A stretch of 64,000 nucleotides of DNA from Agrobacterium genomosp. 13 str. CFBP 6927 (GCA_900012615.1 LT009757.1:504044-568043); one strand, 5' to 3'; positions 35,055 to 47,221 are shown, counted from the first letter of the stretch. The notes: generated by a model not told the origin, from the letters alone. A program made the numbers and translations.

Positions 35055-36662
35055 TCAGGATGCGGCGATATGCGCGAAGGCGAGGCTTCCCGCCACACCC
35101 TCCGCGCCGATGGTGTGATCGGCAATGCGCTTGTTGTAGATGGTGATCTCCGGTGCTGCGACGATATCGATTGCCGGCACATCATCGACGAGAATCTGCT
35201 GGATTTCCTTCCATTGCGCGACGCGCCTGTCCGGATCGATCTCGATGGCGGCGGCCTCCAGCAGTGCATCCACCTTCGGATTGCTATAGGCAGCGCCATT
35301 GGAGAAGGGCACGCCCTTCTTGAAGTTCTTCGACCAGTAAAGCCGCTGCACGCCGACGGTCGGATCGAAGAGATTGCTCATGCCCTCATAGGCAAAATCG
35401 AAATCGCGATCCGTGTAGATGCGTTTGGTATAGGTGGCGAAATCCTGCGTCCGCACCGTCACATCCACGCCGACCTTCGCCAGCGCCTGACGAATATAGT
35501 CCGCACCGCGCGGATAGGCCTCGGTGCTCGGCACATAGTCCAGATTGAGCTTGAAACGGATGCCATCCGCACCGCGCTTGTATCCGGCCTCATCCAGCAG
35601 CGCTTCGGCGGCCTTCAGATCGATCGGATAGGTCTTCAGATCGTCCACGAACCATTTCGTCAGCTTCGGATTGATCGGCCCGGTAATCGTCGCGCCATAA
35701 CCGAAATTGACGGTGTTGAAGATGACGTTGCGGTCAATCACATGCGCGAAGGCACGGCGGACGCGAACATCCTTGAACACGTCCTTTTCGAGGTTGAATT
35801 CCACGCGGCTGATCGAATTGGTATATTGATAGCCGTTGGTCTCGAAGCCAAGGCTCGGCAGTTCCTTCAGCCGGTCGAGATCGCTATAGGCGACCGGCGT
35901 GCTGGGCGCGAGATCGATCTCGCCGGTTTCGATGGCAATAGCGCGAGCCGAAGCGTCCGGAATGAAGCGGACGATGAGCTTGTCGAGATAGGGGCGCGGC
36001 GCATCCCAATAATTGGCATTGCGCTCAAAAACGATATGGCTGCCGCGCACCCATTCCTTGAACTTGAACGGGCCGGTGCCGATGGGTGCGAGATTGACCG
36101 GATTTTCGGTCACCTTCGTACCCTCGTAGAGATGTTTCGGCACGATGGGCGTTTCGGCGGCGGCGAGCGCCGTGATCAGATAGGGCGCTGGTTTGGAAAG
36201 AACCAGAACCGCCGTCAGTTCGTCCGGCGTCTCGACAGCAGTGAGGTTCAGGAATGTATTGCGGCCGCGCGGATGCACTTCCTTGATGGCATTGATGGAG
36301 AAAGCCACGTCGGCGGATGTGAAAGGCTTGCCGTCATGCCACTTCACGCCGGGCCTCAGATTGAAGGTGTAACGCAGACCATCCGCGCTCACATTCCATG
36401 ATTTGGCCAGCAGCGGCTTGGGATTGAGGTCAAAATCATAGGTCAGCAGCCCTTCGGTGACCTTGGGCGATATATAGACGGAATTATAGGCTGTGTGTGC
36501 GATCGTCGTCAGTACCGGCGGCTCCGATGAGATGAGCAGGGTGGCCGTGCCACCGCTTGCCGGCTCCGCCGCGTTGAGCTTCAGCCCCGGCAACGACACC
36601 ACGCCAAGCGCCACGGACGCCAGCAGAAATCCACGCCGCGTCGTCTGGTTGAAAATAGTCAT
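35055..36662 (-). CDS. ABC transporter substrate-binding protein, family 5 (sulfur-island paralogue A)
   Basis: 535 residues from ATG 36662 (GGAG upstream). Twin-arginine signal TRRGFLLASVALG, so probably Tat-exported, with cleavage near residue 31. Family-5 signature VKWHDGKPFTSADVAFSI. Close paralogues are at 45626 and 48042, sharing LSKPAPYLITAL and VGVQRLYWSKNFK. The permease genes start 270 bp away on the opposite strand. The ligand is probably an organosulfur compound, judging from the DszB/DszC-like genes downstream in the same direction (68 bp gap). Confidence 0.87.
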   Translation of the reverse strand: MTIFNQTTRRGFLLASVALGVVSLPGLKLNAAEPASGGTATLLISSEPPVLTTIAHTAYNSVYISPKVTEGLLTYDFDLNPKPLLAKSWNVSADGLRYTFNLRPGVKWHDGKPFTSADVAFSINAIKEVHPRGRNTFLNLTAVETPDELTAVLVLSKPAPYLITALAAAETPIVPKHLYEGTKVTENPVNLAPIGTGPFKFKEWVRGSHIVFERNANYWDAPRPYLDKLIVRFIPDASARAIAIETGEIDLAPSTPVAYSDLDRLKELPSLGFETNGYQYTNSISRVEFNLEKDVFKDVRVRRAFAHVIDRNVIFNTVNFGYGATITGPINPKLTKWFVDDLKTYPIDLKAAEALLDEAGYKRGADGIRFKLNLDYVPSTEAYPRGADYIRQALAKVGVDVTVRTQDFATYTKRIYTDRDFDFAYEGMSNLFDPTVGVQRLYWSKNFKKGVPFSNGAAYSNPKVDALLEAAAIEIDPDRRVAQWKEIQQILVDDVPAIDIVAAPEITIYNKRIADHTIGAEGVAGSLAFAHIAAS

Positions 36663-36847
36663 GCGATACCCTCTCCTTGATTGAACCGGCGAAAAACCGG
36701 CAAACTGAACGGCCGCGCTTAGGAAGAAGTTTGTTCCGCAGACGAGAGCGAGCTTGGCATGAAGAACCAACCATTCTCATAAACAGGAATTATCTTTTCT
36801 TTATGGCGCATATTTCCGTAAATTTCAGAAAATAATTCTATTACTCT

Positions 36848-36878
36848 TTGACAAATTCCATAAAATTAGTCAACTAAT
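36848..36878. promoter_or_regulatory. Promoter with TAGTCNACTA-type operator (36 kb)
   Basis: TTGACA at 36848-36853 is a good -35 box for the plus strand. A perfect ATTAGT-CA-ACTAAT palindrome at 36865-36878 covers the expected -10 region. TCCATAAAAT between them repeats part of the other sulfur palindrome. The 269-bp region serves the divergent receptor and permease operons. Confidence 0.55.
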
Positions 36879-36931
36879 ACCAGCGCCTTCAGGGGCCGAT
36901 TTCATATTTCCACGCTTACGGACTGGAGCCG

Positions 36932-37921
36932 ATGTCGAATTCGAAAAGGATTTTATCGCAGGCAAGGCGGGTTGCCATTCAGGCCATTCCGACGGTTCTC
37001 GGTATCGTCATCCTGAACTTCTTCCTGCTGCAGCTGGCGCCCGGCGATGCCGCCGATGTGCTGGCCGCGGAAGCGGGTTCAGCGACCGTCGAGACCATGG
37101 CCGAAATCCGCAACCGCTTTGGGCTGGATCTGCCCGTCGTGCATCAGCTGATGAACTATCTCGGCAATCTCGCGCAATTCAGCCTTGGCTTTTCGCCGCG
37201 TTACGGCATGCCGGTGGCAGACCTCATCGGCCAGCGTCTGCCCGGCACACTCGCCCTGATGGGCGCGGCACTCGGCATTGCGATTTTCGTCGGCGTGTTT
37301 CTCGGCTCGATCATGGCGCTTTTCTCCGGCAAGCTGCCGGACCGGATCATTTCCATCGGCTCGCTGATCTTTTATTCCGTACCGGGTTTCTGGATCGGCC
37401 TGATGTTGATCCTGACCTTCTCAGTGAAGCTCGGCTGGCTTCCCTCGGGCGGCGACAGCACCATCGGCAGCAGCCTCACCGGTCTCGACGCCCTGCTGGA
37501 CAGGCTGCGTTATATCGTTCTCCCTGCCCTTTCGCTGGCGCTTTATTTTCTGGCCATCTACGCTCGCCTTACCCGCGCGGCGATGCTGGAAGTGAAATCC
37601 CAGGACTATGTGCGCACGGCGCGCGCCAAGGGCGTCTCTCCGCTCCGGCTCACGACGCGCCATATCCTGCGCAATGCGCTCATCCCAATCACCACTATGG
37701 CCGGCATGCATATCGGCGGCCTGCTCGGCGGCGCTGTCGTGGTCGAAACGGTCTTCAGCTGGCCGGGCCTTGGCCGTCTCGCTTTCGAAGCCGTCATGGC
37801 GCGGGATTTCAGCGTGCTGCTCGGCATTCTGCTTCTCTCCTCCCTCGTCGTCATCATCGTCAATGCAGCCGTGGACCTGTTGCAGGCATGGCTTGACCCC
37901 CGCATCGGAGAAAGCCGATGA
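36932..37921 (+). CDS. ABC transporter permease, DppB family (sulfur island)
   Basis: 329 residues. Helix 1 at about 13-33 is followed by LQLAPGDAADVLAAEAG and SLGFSPRYGMPV, typical of DppB. Four or five helices follow, with the EAA loop DYVRTARAKGVSPLRLTTRHILRN beginning near 226 and then VVVETVFSWPGLG. GGAG lies 5 bp before ATG. First of a tightly packed operon of permeases, ATPases, aldo-keto reductase, DszC-like oxygenase and LysR regulator. The stop overlaps the next start as ATGA. Confidence 0.9.
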   Translation: MSNSKRILSQARRVAIQAIPTVLGIVILNFFLLQLAPGDAADVLAAEAGSATVETMAEIRNRFGLDLPVVHQLMNYLGNLAQFSLGFSPRYGMPVADLIGQRLPGTLALMGAALGIAIFVGVFLGSIMALFSGKLPDRIISIGSLIFYSVPGFWIGLMLILTFSVKLGWLPSGGDSTIGSSLTGLDALLDRLRYIVLPALSLALYFLAIYARLTRAAMLEVKSQDYVRTARAKGVSPLRLTTRHILRNALIPITTMAGMHIGGLLGGAVVVETVFSWPGLGRLAFEAVMARDFSVLLGILLLSSLVVIIVNAAVDLLQAWLDPRIGESR

Positions 37922-38909
37922 ATTCATCTCAGACCACCGCTGTCCTCGGCGCAGCCGAACTCAGCGCCGAAGACAACAATCCCAAACCGAAGAAACCGGA
38001 AGAAAAAGTCTGGCCCTATATCCATGCGCCGGATGCGCTTTCGGCCCGTTCCGTCTCCGTGCCACGGCGCGGCCTGCGGCGGGAACTGAAAATCTTCCTC
38101 ACCAATCCCAACGCCATCGTCGGGTTGCTGTTTCTCGCAACCGTCATCGTCACCGCACTGATCGCCCCCTTGATCTATCCCGGCGACCCTCTGGAAATGG
38201 TGGCCCGCCCGTTCCTGTGGCCCGGCCAGAATGCCGCCTATCCGCTCGGAACAGATTCCATGGGCCGGGATGTTCTGGCCGGCATCGTGCATGGCGCACG
38301 CATCTCGCTCACCGTCGGGGTCGTCGCGACGCTGATCGGGCTCACGATCGGCATCGCGGTTGGCGCTTTCGCCGGTTATTTCGGCGGCGTCATTGACGAT
38401 ATCCTCGTGAAGCTGATCGAAATTTTCCAGACCCTGCCGAATTTCGTGCTCTTGGTGGTGCTCGTCGCCATCGCCCAGCCATCCGTCACCACGGTCACGT
38501 CAGCAATCGGCATTATCACCTGGCCGCTCGTTGCACGTCTTACCCGTGCGGAATTCCGCGCCATCCGCGAAAAAGACTATGTGCTCGCCGCCCGGAGCCT
38601 CGGTTACGGCCATGCGCGCATCGTCTTTCAGGAAATTCTGCCCAATGCCCTGCCCCCGATCATCGTGACCTCCTCGGTCATGGTGGCGGGTGCGATCCTC
38701 ATGGAGGCGGCACTGTCCTTCATGGGGCTTGGCGATCCCAACCGTGTCTCATGGGGATCGATGATCGGTTCGGGTCGCGATGTCATCCGCACCGCATGGT
38801 ATCTGACCGCCCTTCCCGGCCTTGCCATCGTCTTCACCGTCATTTCGCTGAACCTTATCAGCGATGGTCTCAACGATGCGCTCAACCCCCGTTTTTCGGA
38901 GGAACGCCG

Positions 38910-38913
<4 letters not shown>
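37918..38913 (+). CDS. ABC transporter permease, DppC family (sulfur island)
   Basis: 331 residues, longer than usual because of a hydrophilic N-terminal tail of about 60 residues rich in Lys, Pro and Glu before helix 1 (AIVGLLFLATVIVTALIAPL). GTDSMGRDVLAGIVHGAR is the DppC mark, and the EAA loop is in DYVLAARSLGYGHARIVFQEILPN. Overlaps both neighbours by four bases (ATGA), so production is coupled. Confidence 0.89.
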
Positions 38914-40821
<1,908 letters not shown>

Positions 40822-40839
40822 ACTGAAGGAGCAACCATA

Positions 40840-41895
40840 ATGGTCGACTATCGCTATCTCGGACGCAGCGCGCTGAAAGTTTCACCGCTGAGCCTCGGCA
40901 CGATGATGTTCGGAGGCCCGACGCCGGATGACGTGGCCTTCCGCATCATCGACAAGGCGCGTGAGCAGGGTATCAATTTCATCGACACGGCCGATGTCTA
41001 TCACGACGGCAAGTCCGAAGAGGTCGTCGGTCGCGGCATCAAGTCCAGCCGCGATCACTGGGTGCTGGCGACGAAATTCGTCAATTCCCACACCAAGGGT
41101 CCGAACCTCGGCGGCCATTCGCGCAAATGGGTGATTGAGACCGTGGAAAATTCGCTGCGCCGCCTCAACACCGATTATATCGACATTCTCTATTTCCACC
41201 GCGCCGTCTTCGATGCGCCGCTGGAAGAGCCGGTGCGCGCCATCGCCGATCTCATCCGCGCCGGCAAGCTGCGCTATTTCGGCGTGTCGAACTTCCGTGG
41301 CTGGCGTATCGCCGAAATTTCGCATCTGGCCGACCAGCTCGGCATCGACCGGCCCATTGCCAGCCAGCCGCTCTACAATATCGTCAACCGCACCGCCGAA
41401 GCCGAGCAGCTGCCGGCGGCCAATCATTATGGCCTTGGCGTGGTCTCCTATTCGCCGCTCGCACGCGGTGTGCTGACCGGCAAATATCAGCCGGGCGAAC
41501 AGCCGGGCGCCGATACCCGTGTCGGCCGTGGCGACAAGCGCGTTCTGGAAACGGAATGGCGTCCGGAATCGGTCGAAATCGCCCAGAAGGTCGCAGCCCA
41601 TGCCGCTTCGAAGGGTGTTTCGGCGGCGGATTTCGCGCTCGCCTGGGTGCTGAACAACAGGTTCGTCACCGCCGCCATCACCGGCCCGCGCACCGAAGAG
41701 CACTGGGACGGCTATATTCGCGCGCTCGATGTGAAGATCGATGCGGAAGATGAAGCGCTGGTCGACAGCCTCGTTACCACCGGCCATCCCTCGACAGCCG
41801 GCTTCAACGATCCGAGCCATCCCGTCGAAGGCCGCGTGCCGCGCAATCTCGAATCCGCACACCGCCCGGCGCTCAAGCCGCGCGCGGTCGCCTGA
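40840..41895 (+). CDS. Aldo/keto reductase
   Basis: 351 residues of the NADPH-dependent aldo-keto reductase superfamily. Catalytic tetrad visible: Asp and Tyr in FIDTADVYHDG, Lys in LATKF, His in ILYFHRAVFD, where the usual LHxxD is altered. SNFRGWRIAE and YSPLARGVLTGKY are typical of the YajO/Tas-like group. AAGGAG precedes ATG. It sits between the importer and the DszC-like oxygenase, so it may reduce an aldehyde released by C-S cleavage; this role is inference. Confidence 0.85.
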   Translation: MVDYRYLGRSALKVSPLSLGTMMFGGPTPDDVAFRIIDKAREQGINFIDTADVYHDGKSEEVVGRGIKSSRDHWVLATKFVNSHTKGPNLGGHSRKWVIETVENSLRRLNTDYIDILYFHRAVFDAPLEEPVRAIADLIRAGKLRYFGVSNFRGWRIAEISHLADQLGIDRPIASQPLYNIVNRTAEAEQLPAANHYGLGVVSYSPLARGVLTGKYQPGEQPGADTRVGRGDKRVLETEWRPESVEIAQKVAAHAASKGVSAADFALAWVLNNRFVTAAITGPRTEEHWDGYIRALDVKIDAEDEALVDSLVTTGHPSTAGFNDPSHPVEGRVPRNLESAHRPALKPRAVA

Positions 41896-41963
41896 TCGTC
41901 CAGAAGACCATGCCTGCGGCGCGCCGTGCCGTGGGCCCTCACATCCGCTCAGGGAAAACCGCA

Positions 41964-43202
41964 ATGTCCACTCCGAAACTACAGACAACCACCACCGACA
42001 ATGCCGGCGTACCGAGCCGTGACGAGATTTTGGCCCGGGCAAAGGACATTGCGGCCATCGCGGCCAAGGATGCCGCCCGTCGCGAACGCCAGCGGGAACT
42101 TCCCTTCGATATCTTCGCCCTTATCAAGGAGGCGAAGATCGGCACACTGCGCGTTCCCGAAGCCAAGGGCGGACCGGGCGGCTCGATTGCCGACTATATC
42201 GAAGTGCTGATGATCCTCGGCGAAGCCGACAGCAATATTCCACACGCGCTTCGCAGCCATTTCAATTTCACCGAAAACCTCGCTCTGGCACCCATCGAGC
42301 TGGAGGACCGGCGGCATCTCGAACATGTGCTTGCCGGCAAGCTCTTCGCAGGCGCCAGCACTGAACAGGGCACCAAGCGCCCCGGCGAAATCACCACGCG
42401 GCTGAGTGCCGATGGCGACCGCTACCGGCTGAACGGCCGCAAATGGTATGCGACCGGCACGGCCTTTGCCGATTTCGGCACCTTCAGCGCCATTGGCGAT
42501 GACGAACAACCGATCGGCGTTCTCATTCCGCTCGACCGCGCCGGCATCACCATTCTCGACGACTGGGACAGCATGGGCCAGCGCATGACGGCAAGCGGCG
42601 GTGTTCTGCTGGAAAATGTCGAGGTGCTGCCGCATGAATTGACGACGCGCAAGCTCGGCAGCCAGATCGGCCGCCACAGCTCGGCCATGCGGCAGCTGCA
42701 TCTCGCCGCCTCGGCCGCCGGCGCCGTTCAGGGCGCGCTGAAGGACGGCGTGGAGTATGTGTTGCGCCAGGCGCGCACCACGCTTCACAGCAGCGCCGAA
42801 ACCGCCAATCAGGACCCCTTCGTGCAGAAGATGCTCGGCGAAATCAGCGCCGGCGCTTTCGCTGTGCAGACCCTGATCCGCGAAGCGGCGAGAACGCTCG
42901 ACCGCACCGCCGCCGCCTTCGCCACCGGGGACGAAGAGGCGATCGAGGCAGCCCTGCTGGAAGGCTCACTCGCCACCGCCCGTACCCAGATCATCGCATC
43001 GCAGCTGTCGCTCACGGTCGCCACCAATCTCTATGAACTCGGCGGCGGCTCGGCGACATCGAGCGAGCGGAATTTCGACCGCCACTGGCGCAATATCCGC
43101 ACTGTCTACAATCACAATCCGCTCGCCCACAAGGCGCGGGTGATCGGGGACTATTATCTCAACGGCACCACGACGCATCTCCGGGAAGGCCGGGTGTTCT
43201 GA
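41964..43202 (+). CDS. DszC-like flavin-dependent S-monooxygenase
   Basis: 412 residues from ATG 41964 (AGGGA upstream), close to DszC (417). Acyl-CoA-dehydrogenase fold: N-terminal helical domain with VPEAKGGPGGSIADY, beta domain with RLNGRKWYATGTAFADF and DWDSMGQRMTASGGVLLENVEV, and helical C domain. FDRHWRNIRT at 371-380 followed by HNPLAHKARVIGDYYLNG parallels the DszC C terminus. DszC oxidises a thioether to sulfoxide and sulfone with FMNH2. In this operon it follows importer genes and precedes a LysR regulator, with a DszA-like gene convergent beyond. Confidence 0.86.
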   Translation: MSTPKLQTTTTDNAGVPSRDEILARAKDIAAIAAKDAARRERQRELPFDIFALIKEAKIGTLRVPEAKGGPGGSIADYIEVLMILGEADSNIPHALRSHFNFTENLALAPIELEDRRHLEHVLAGKLFAGASTEQGTKRPGEITTRLSADGDRYRLNGRKWYATGTAFADFGTFSAIGDDEQPIGVLIPLDRAGITILDDWDSMGQRMTASGGVLLENVEVLPHELTTRKLGSQIGRHSSAMRQLHLAASAAGAVQGALKDGVEYVLRQARTTLHSSAETANQDPFVQKMLGEISAGAFAVQTLIREAARTLDRTAAAFATGDEEAIEAALLEGSLATARTQIIASQLSLTVATNLYELGGGSATSSERNFDRHWRNIRTVYNHNPLAHKARVIGDYYLNGTTTHLREGRVF

Positions 43203-43239
43203 CCATGTGGAAGATGCAGGCGGCAAAGGAGGAACAGCA

Positions 43240-44211
43240 ATGAGACCGGAGTTTATCGCTCCCGCCGGGAGCCGGGCGGCTTTTCGCCTGCCGACACTTT
43301 CCCGGCTGCCACCGCTGACCGCCTTGCGCGCCTTTGTCGTCGCCGCTCGCCATGCGAGCTTCTCGCGGGCGGCAGAGGAGCTGCATGTCTCGACCGCTGC
43401 CATCGGCCAGCAGGTGCGAATTCTCGAAACCCATCTCGGCCAGCCGCTCTTCAGCCGCCAGCGCGGAGAATTGCTGCTGACGGATGCCGGCAGCGCGCTT
43501 TATCCCGGCCTTGCCGATGCTTTCGAAACCATGATCGGCAGTCTTTCCGACCTGATGGTTTCAAACGCCCGGCCGCAGCTGAAGGTTCTGGCGGAAGGTT
43601 GCTTTGCCGCCCGCTGGCTGGCGCCGCGGGTGGGCAGTATCGTTCCGGCGCTCGGAGACGTGGAGCTTTCCATCGAATCCCTTGAGAGCGAAACCATCGA
43701 CCTCACCCATTTCGATGCCGATTGCGCCATCGTCGCCACCCATGCGCAGATTCCGGGCTTCATTCATGAGCCACTTTTCGCCGACACCGTCAGCGCCGTC
43801 TGCACCCCGGAATTCGCGGCCCGCCATGGGCTTGCAGAAGAACCGGAGCGCTTGCGGGATCTCGGTTTTGCGATGTTGCGTGGCAATGGCCTGGACCCGG
43901 CCTTCGAATGGGCGAACTGGCTTCGCGCCTGCCGCATTCCGCTCAGGCTTTCAGCGACCGGCCCGCGTTTTTCACGCCAGACGGCGCTGATAGAGGCAAT
44001 CTCATCCGGCCACGGCATCGGCCTCGTGCGCCATTCCCTGATTTCGGAAGAGCTGAAAAACGGCCGGCTGATCGCTCCTTTTGGCGCACCGCAGCCGACC
44101 GCCAGCCGTTATCACCTGCTGACCAGTCCTGACAGGCGGCGGCTGCCGGAGGTCGCATCTCTACTCGCCCTGTTGCGCGAGGATATGCGCTCTCTCGAGG
44201 CCGCCGCCTGA
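43240..44211 (+). CDS. LysR family transcriptional regulator
   Basis: 323 residues from ATG 43240 with AAAGGAGG 7 bp upstream; an in-frame GTG 11 codons earlier is weaker. The N-terminal HTH is at about 29-86 (LTALRAFVVAARHASFSRAAEELHVSTAAIG), with GcvA-like features, followed by an effector domain (FAARWLAPRVGSIVPAL). Unusually it is the last gene of the operon it may control rather than divergent from it. Its 3' end is 16 bp from the convergent DszA-like gene. The effector is unknown; CysB/Cbl-type control of sulfur genes is a possible parallel. Confidence 0.85.
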   Translation: MRPEFIAPAGSRAAFRLPTLSRLPPLTALRAFVVAARHASFSRAAEELHVSTAAIGQQVRILETHLGQPLFSRQRGELLLTDAGSALYPGLADAFETMIGSLSDLMVSNARPQLKVLAEGCFAARWLAPRVGSIVPALGDVELSIESLESETIDLTHFDADCAIVATHAQIPGFIHEPLFADTVSAVCTPEFAARHGLAEEPERLRDLGFAMLRGNGLDPAFEWANWLRACRIPLRLSATGPRFSRQTALIEAISSGHGIGLVRHSLISEELKNGRLIAPFGAPQPTASRYHLLTSPDRRRLPEVASLLALLREDMRSLEAAA

Positions 44212-44227
44212 ACACGCCCGTCCCACC

Positions 44228-45580
44228 TCAGGCGCGTTCCCTTTGCAACTCTCTGGCCGCATAGATATTTTCCGGCCGAGGCAGGCCATAATGGTCACGC
44301 AGCGTGTCGCCCTCATAATCTTCGCGGAACAGACCTCGCTGTTTGAGGATCGGCACGACCCCGTCGACGAAGTTGTCGAACCCGCCATTCAGCCATGGCG
44401 GCATGATGTTGAAGCCGTCGGCCGCGCCCTCGCGGAACCAGGTCTCTATCCAGTCCGCCACCTGCTCCGACGTTCCGGAAATCACCTTGTGGCCGCGCCC
44501 GCCGGCAAGCCGGTGCAGCAATTGCCGGATCGTCGGATTTTCCCGGTCTATGACATCGAGAACCAGCTGATGGCGGCTGCTATCCGCCTGCGCGCGTGTC
44601 GCTTCCACGGCTTCCTTCGGCAAGGGTTGGTCGAGATCGGCCGATGAGAGATCGATGCCGGTGATGCGCTGCAATTGCCCGAGCGAAAAGGCCGGCTGGA
44701 TGAGATCGTTGAAAGAGGCCTCGAGCCTGCGCGCCTCCTCTTCGGTTGACGCGATGAAGGGGCTGATGCCCGGCAGGATTTTCACATGGGCGGGATTGCG
44801 CCCCGTGGCCGCGACACGTCTCTTGATGTCGGAATAAAAAGACCGCGCACTCTCCAGAGTCTGATGCGCGGTAAAGATTGCCTCGGCATAATGGGCGGCG
44901 AAACCACGCCCTTCCTCCGAGGAGCCTGCCTGCACATAGACCGGCCGGCCCTGCGGTGAACGCGGCACGTTCAGCGCGCCCCGCACCCGATAAAATTCGC
45001 CGTCGTGATTGGCAGGATGGATGCGGTCGGTATCGGCGAAAAGGCCGCTTTCCTTATCCGCAACAATGGCGTCATCTTCCCAGCTGTCCCAGAGCTTCGT
45101 CACCACATCCACGAACTCGATCGCCTGACGGTAACGATCCGCATGCGGCGGATGCTTCTGGAGATTGAAGTTGCCGGCGGCCGCATCCGCCGAAGTCGTC
45201 ACGATGTTCCAGCCCACCCGGCCGCCGCTGATATGATCGACGGACGCGAACAGCCGCGCAAGATTATACGGCTCGTAATAGGTGGTGGAGGCCGTGGCGA
45301 TGAAGCCGATCTTTTCGGTGACGGCGGCAAGGGCCGCCAGCATGGTGATCGGCTCCAGCCGGTGGCGGGCGGCATAGCGGATATTGGCGTCCAGCACCGG
45401 CGCATCGGCGAAGAAGATGGCATCCAGCTTCGCCGCCTCGGCCTTGCGGGCGATATCCTGATAGAGCCTTATATCGGTGACGCGATGCGGCTCGGAGTCC
45501 GGATGCCGCCAGGCCGCCTCGTGATGTCCGCCCGGATAGATGAAGGCATTGAGAACCAGCTTGTCGGATTTTCTGCTCAT
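44228..45580 (-). CDS. Luciferase-like monooxygenase, NtaA/DszA family
   Basis: 450 residues, the length of DszA (453). Marks shared with DszA: HHEAAWRHPDS, AIFFADAPVLD, ITMLAALAAVTEKIGFIATASTTYYEPYNLARLFAS, SGGRVGWNIVTT, FYRVRGALNVPRSPQGRPVYVQAGSS and RDHYGLPRP at the end. DszA opens a cyclic sulfone to a sulfinate using FMNH2. AGAGGT precedes ATG. It is last in a three-gene minus operon behind a receptor and a DUF3088 protein. Product sulfinate would be a substrate for the DszB-like enzymes. Actual substrate unknown. Confidence 0.86.
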   Translation of the reverse strand: MSRKSDKLVLNAFIYPGGHHEAAWRHPDSEPHRVTDIRLYQDIARKAEAAKLDAIFFADAPVLDANIRYAARHRLEPITMLAALAAVTEKIGFIATASTTYYEPYNLARLFASVDHISGGRVGWNIVTTSADAAAGNFNLQKHPPHADRYRQAIEFVDVVTKLWDSWEDDAIVADKESGLFADTDRIHPANHDGEFYRVRGALNVPRSPQGRPVYVQAGSSEEGRGFAAHYAEAIFTAHQTLESARSFYSDIKRRVAATGRNPAHVKILPGISPFIASTEEEARRLEASFNDLIQPAFSLGQLQRITGIDLSSADLDQPLPKEAVEATRAQADSSRHQLVLDVIDRENPTIRQLLHRLAGGRGHKVISGTSEQVADWIETWFREGAADGFNIMPPWLNGGFDNFVDGVVPILKQRGLFREDYEGDTLRDHYGLPRPENIYAARELQRERA

Positions 45581-45625
45581 GGAAATGACCTCTTATTCGC
45601 TCTGAACCGAAGGGTTGGGAGGCTC

Positions 45626-47221
45626 TCACGCCTCCTTCGTCACCCAGGCCTTGGCGAGATTGCCGCTCAGCCCCTCTGCGCCTGTCGCATAGTCCTTGAT
45701 GCGCACGCTGCCGACGACCGGCTGGATGGGAGAGACGAGATTGATGACGGGAAGATCCCTGGCAACGACGGCCTGAAACTCCTTAAAGAAGGCGGCGCGT
45801 TTTTCGATATCCGGCTCCACCGCCGCCGCTTCCAGCAGCCGGTCCACTTCGGGATTGGCGTAGTGGCTGGCATTGGAGAATGGCAGGCCGATCTTGAAGT
45901 TCTTGCTCCAATAGACGCGCTGCACGCCCGCTGTCGGATCGAAGGTGTTGGAGAGGGATTCCACCGAAAGGTCCCAGGCACGGTCGGTATAGACAACCTT
46001 CACATAGGTGCCGAAATCGAATTTCTGGATATCCGCCTCGATGCCAATCTTTGACAGCGCCTGCGCAATGAAATCCGAATAGGTCTGCGGGTTGAAGGGA
46101 TTGGTGGTAACCCGAAGCTTGAAGCGCTTGCCGCCATCCTTGCGCGGGAAACCGGCCTCATCCAGCAGCTTTTCAGCCTGTGCGACATCGAACTTGGCAA
46201 ACCCGATATCGGGATTGTGGAACTTCGCAAGGCCGGGGCTGATCGGCGTCGGCGATGGCACGGCGTAACCATAAAGCACGGTATCGATGAGCGCCGGAAC
46301 ATCGATGGCATGGGCAATGGCCTGCCTGACCTTCAATTCCTTGAGATATTCATTCTCAAGGTTGATCACCAGCTGGTTCTGCTGGCCGGCATAGGCATAG
46401 ATGCGGTCATCCACCTTCAGTGTCGGAATGGATTTCAACCGCTCCAGATCGGCAAGCGCCACCGGGTTGGGGCCGATATCGCCTTCCCCGGTTTCCAGCG
46501 CCGCAGCGCGGGCGCCCGCATCGTTGATGAGGCGGATGATGACGCGATCGAGATAAGGGCGCGGCGCATCCCAGTAATCGGCATTCTTCTCCAGAAGAAT
46601 ATGGCTGCCCGGCACCCATTCCTTGAGCACGAAGGGGCCGCTGCCGATGATCTGGGCGGGTTTCGGATTATCGGTCGGCTTGAAGGTCTCGAAGATGTGC
46701 TTCGGTACGATTGGCGATTCCGACGAGGCGAGCGCGGTGATCAGGCCCGGCGCCGGCTTGGAAAGCTTCACTTTCGCGACCAGCGGATCGGAGGTATCGA
46801 CACTTTCAACATGCGAGAAAGTAGCGCGACCGCGCGGATGGGCCTCCTTCAGCCGCAGAATGGAAAATTCCACATCCGCCGATGTCACCGGTTTGCCATC
46901 GTGAAACTTCGCCTTCGGCTGCAGATGGAAGACATATTCCAGCCCATCGGCCGAAACGCTCCATTCCCTGGCGAGGCTCGGCTTGGGCAAAAGCTCGTAA
47001 TCATAGGTCAAAAGCCCATCGTAAATCTTCGAGCCGATAAACTGCGGACCGCCCGCACTGGTATTGATCGCCACGAGCTGGGTCGGCTCGGGAAAATAAA
47101 CAATCTTGAGCGTGCCGCCCGAAACCGGCTCTTCGGCAGCGGCAAAGGAACCGCCCGGAAGCGCGACGAAAGCGCCGGCGGCAAGTGCAATTTTGTGAAA
47201 CTGGCGTCTGGAAATGGTCAT
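45626..47221 (-). CDS. ABC transporter substrate-binding protein, family 5 (sulfur-island paralogue B)
   Basis: 531 residues. The Tat-type signal SRRQFHKIALAAGAF lies at the extreme N terminus; cleavage is near residue 28. Family-5 mark AKFHDGKPVTSADVEFSI. Paralogous to 35055 and 48042 over the whole length (GVQRVYWSKNFKIGLPFSNASHY). GGAG precedes ATG. It has no permease nearby on its strand and probably uses the set at 36932-40821. It lies 45 bp before the DszA-like gene, so the ligand may be that enzyme's substrate. Confidence 0.87.
   Translation of the reverse strand: MTISRRQFHKIALAAGAFVALPGGSFAAAEEPVSGGTLKIVYFPEPTQLVAINTSAGGPQFIGSKIYDGLLTYDYELLPKPSLAREWSVSADGLEYVFHLQPKAKFHDGKPVTSADVEFSILRLKEAHPRGRATFSHVESVDTSDPLVAKVKLSKPAPGLITALASSESPIVPKHIFETFKPTDNPKPAQIIGSGPFVLKEWVPGSHILLEKNADYWDAPRPYLDRVIIRLINDAGARAAALETGEGDIGPNPVALADLERLKSIPTLKVDDRIYAYAGQQNQLVINLENEYLKELKVRQAIAHAIDVPALIDTVLYGYAVPSPTPISPGLAKFHNPDIGFAKFDVAQAEKLLDEAGFPRKDGGKRFKLRVTTNPFNPQTYSDFIAQALSKIGIEADIQKFDFGTYVKVVYTDRAWDLSVESLSNTFDPTAGVQRVYWSKNFKIGLPFSNASHYANPEVDRLLEAAAVEPDIEKRAAFFKEFQAVVARDLPVINLVSPIQPVVGSVRIKDYATGAEGLSGNLAKAWVTKEA

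Noticed and set aside
36484..36780. 98-codon minus-strand frame overlapping the start of the receptor at 35055
   Set aside because: Out of frame with the twin-arginine receptor start, which has a clear GGAG site; no features.
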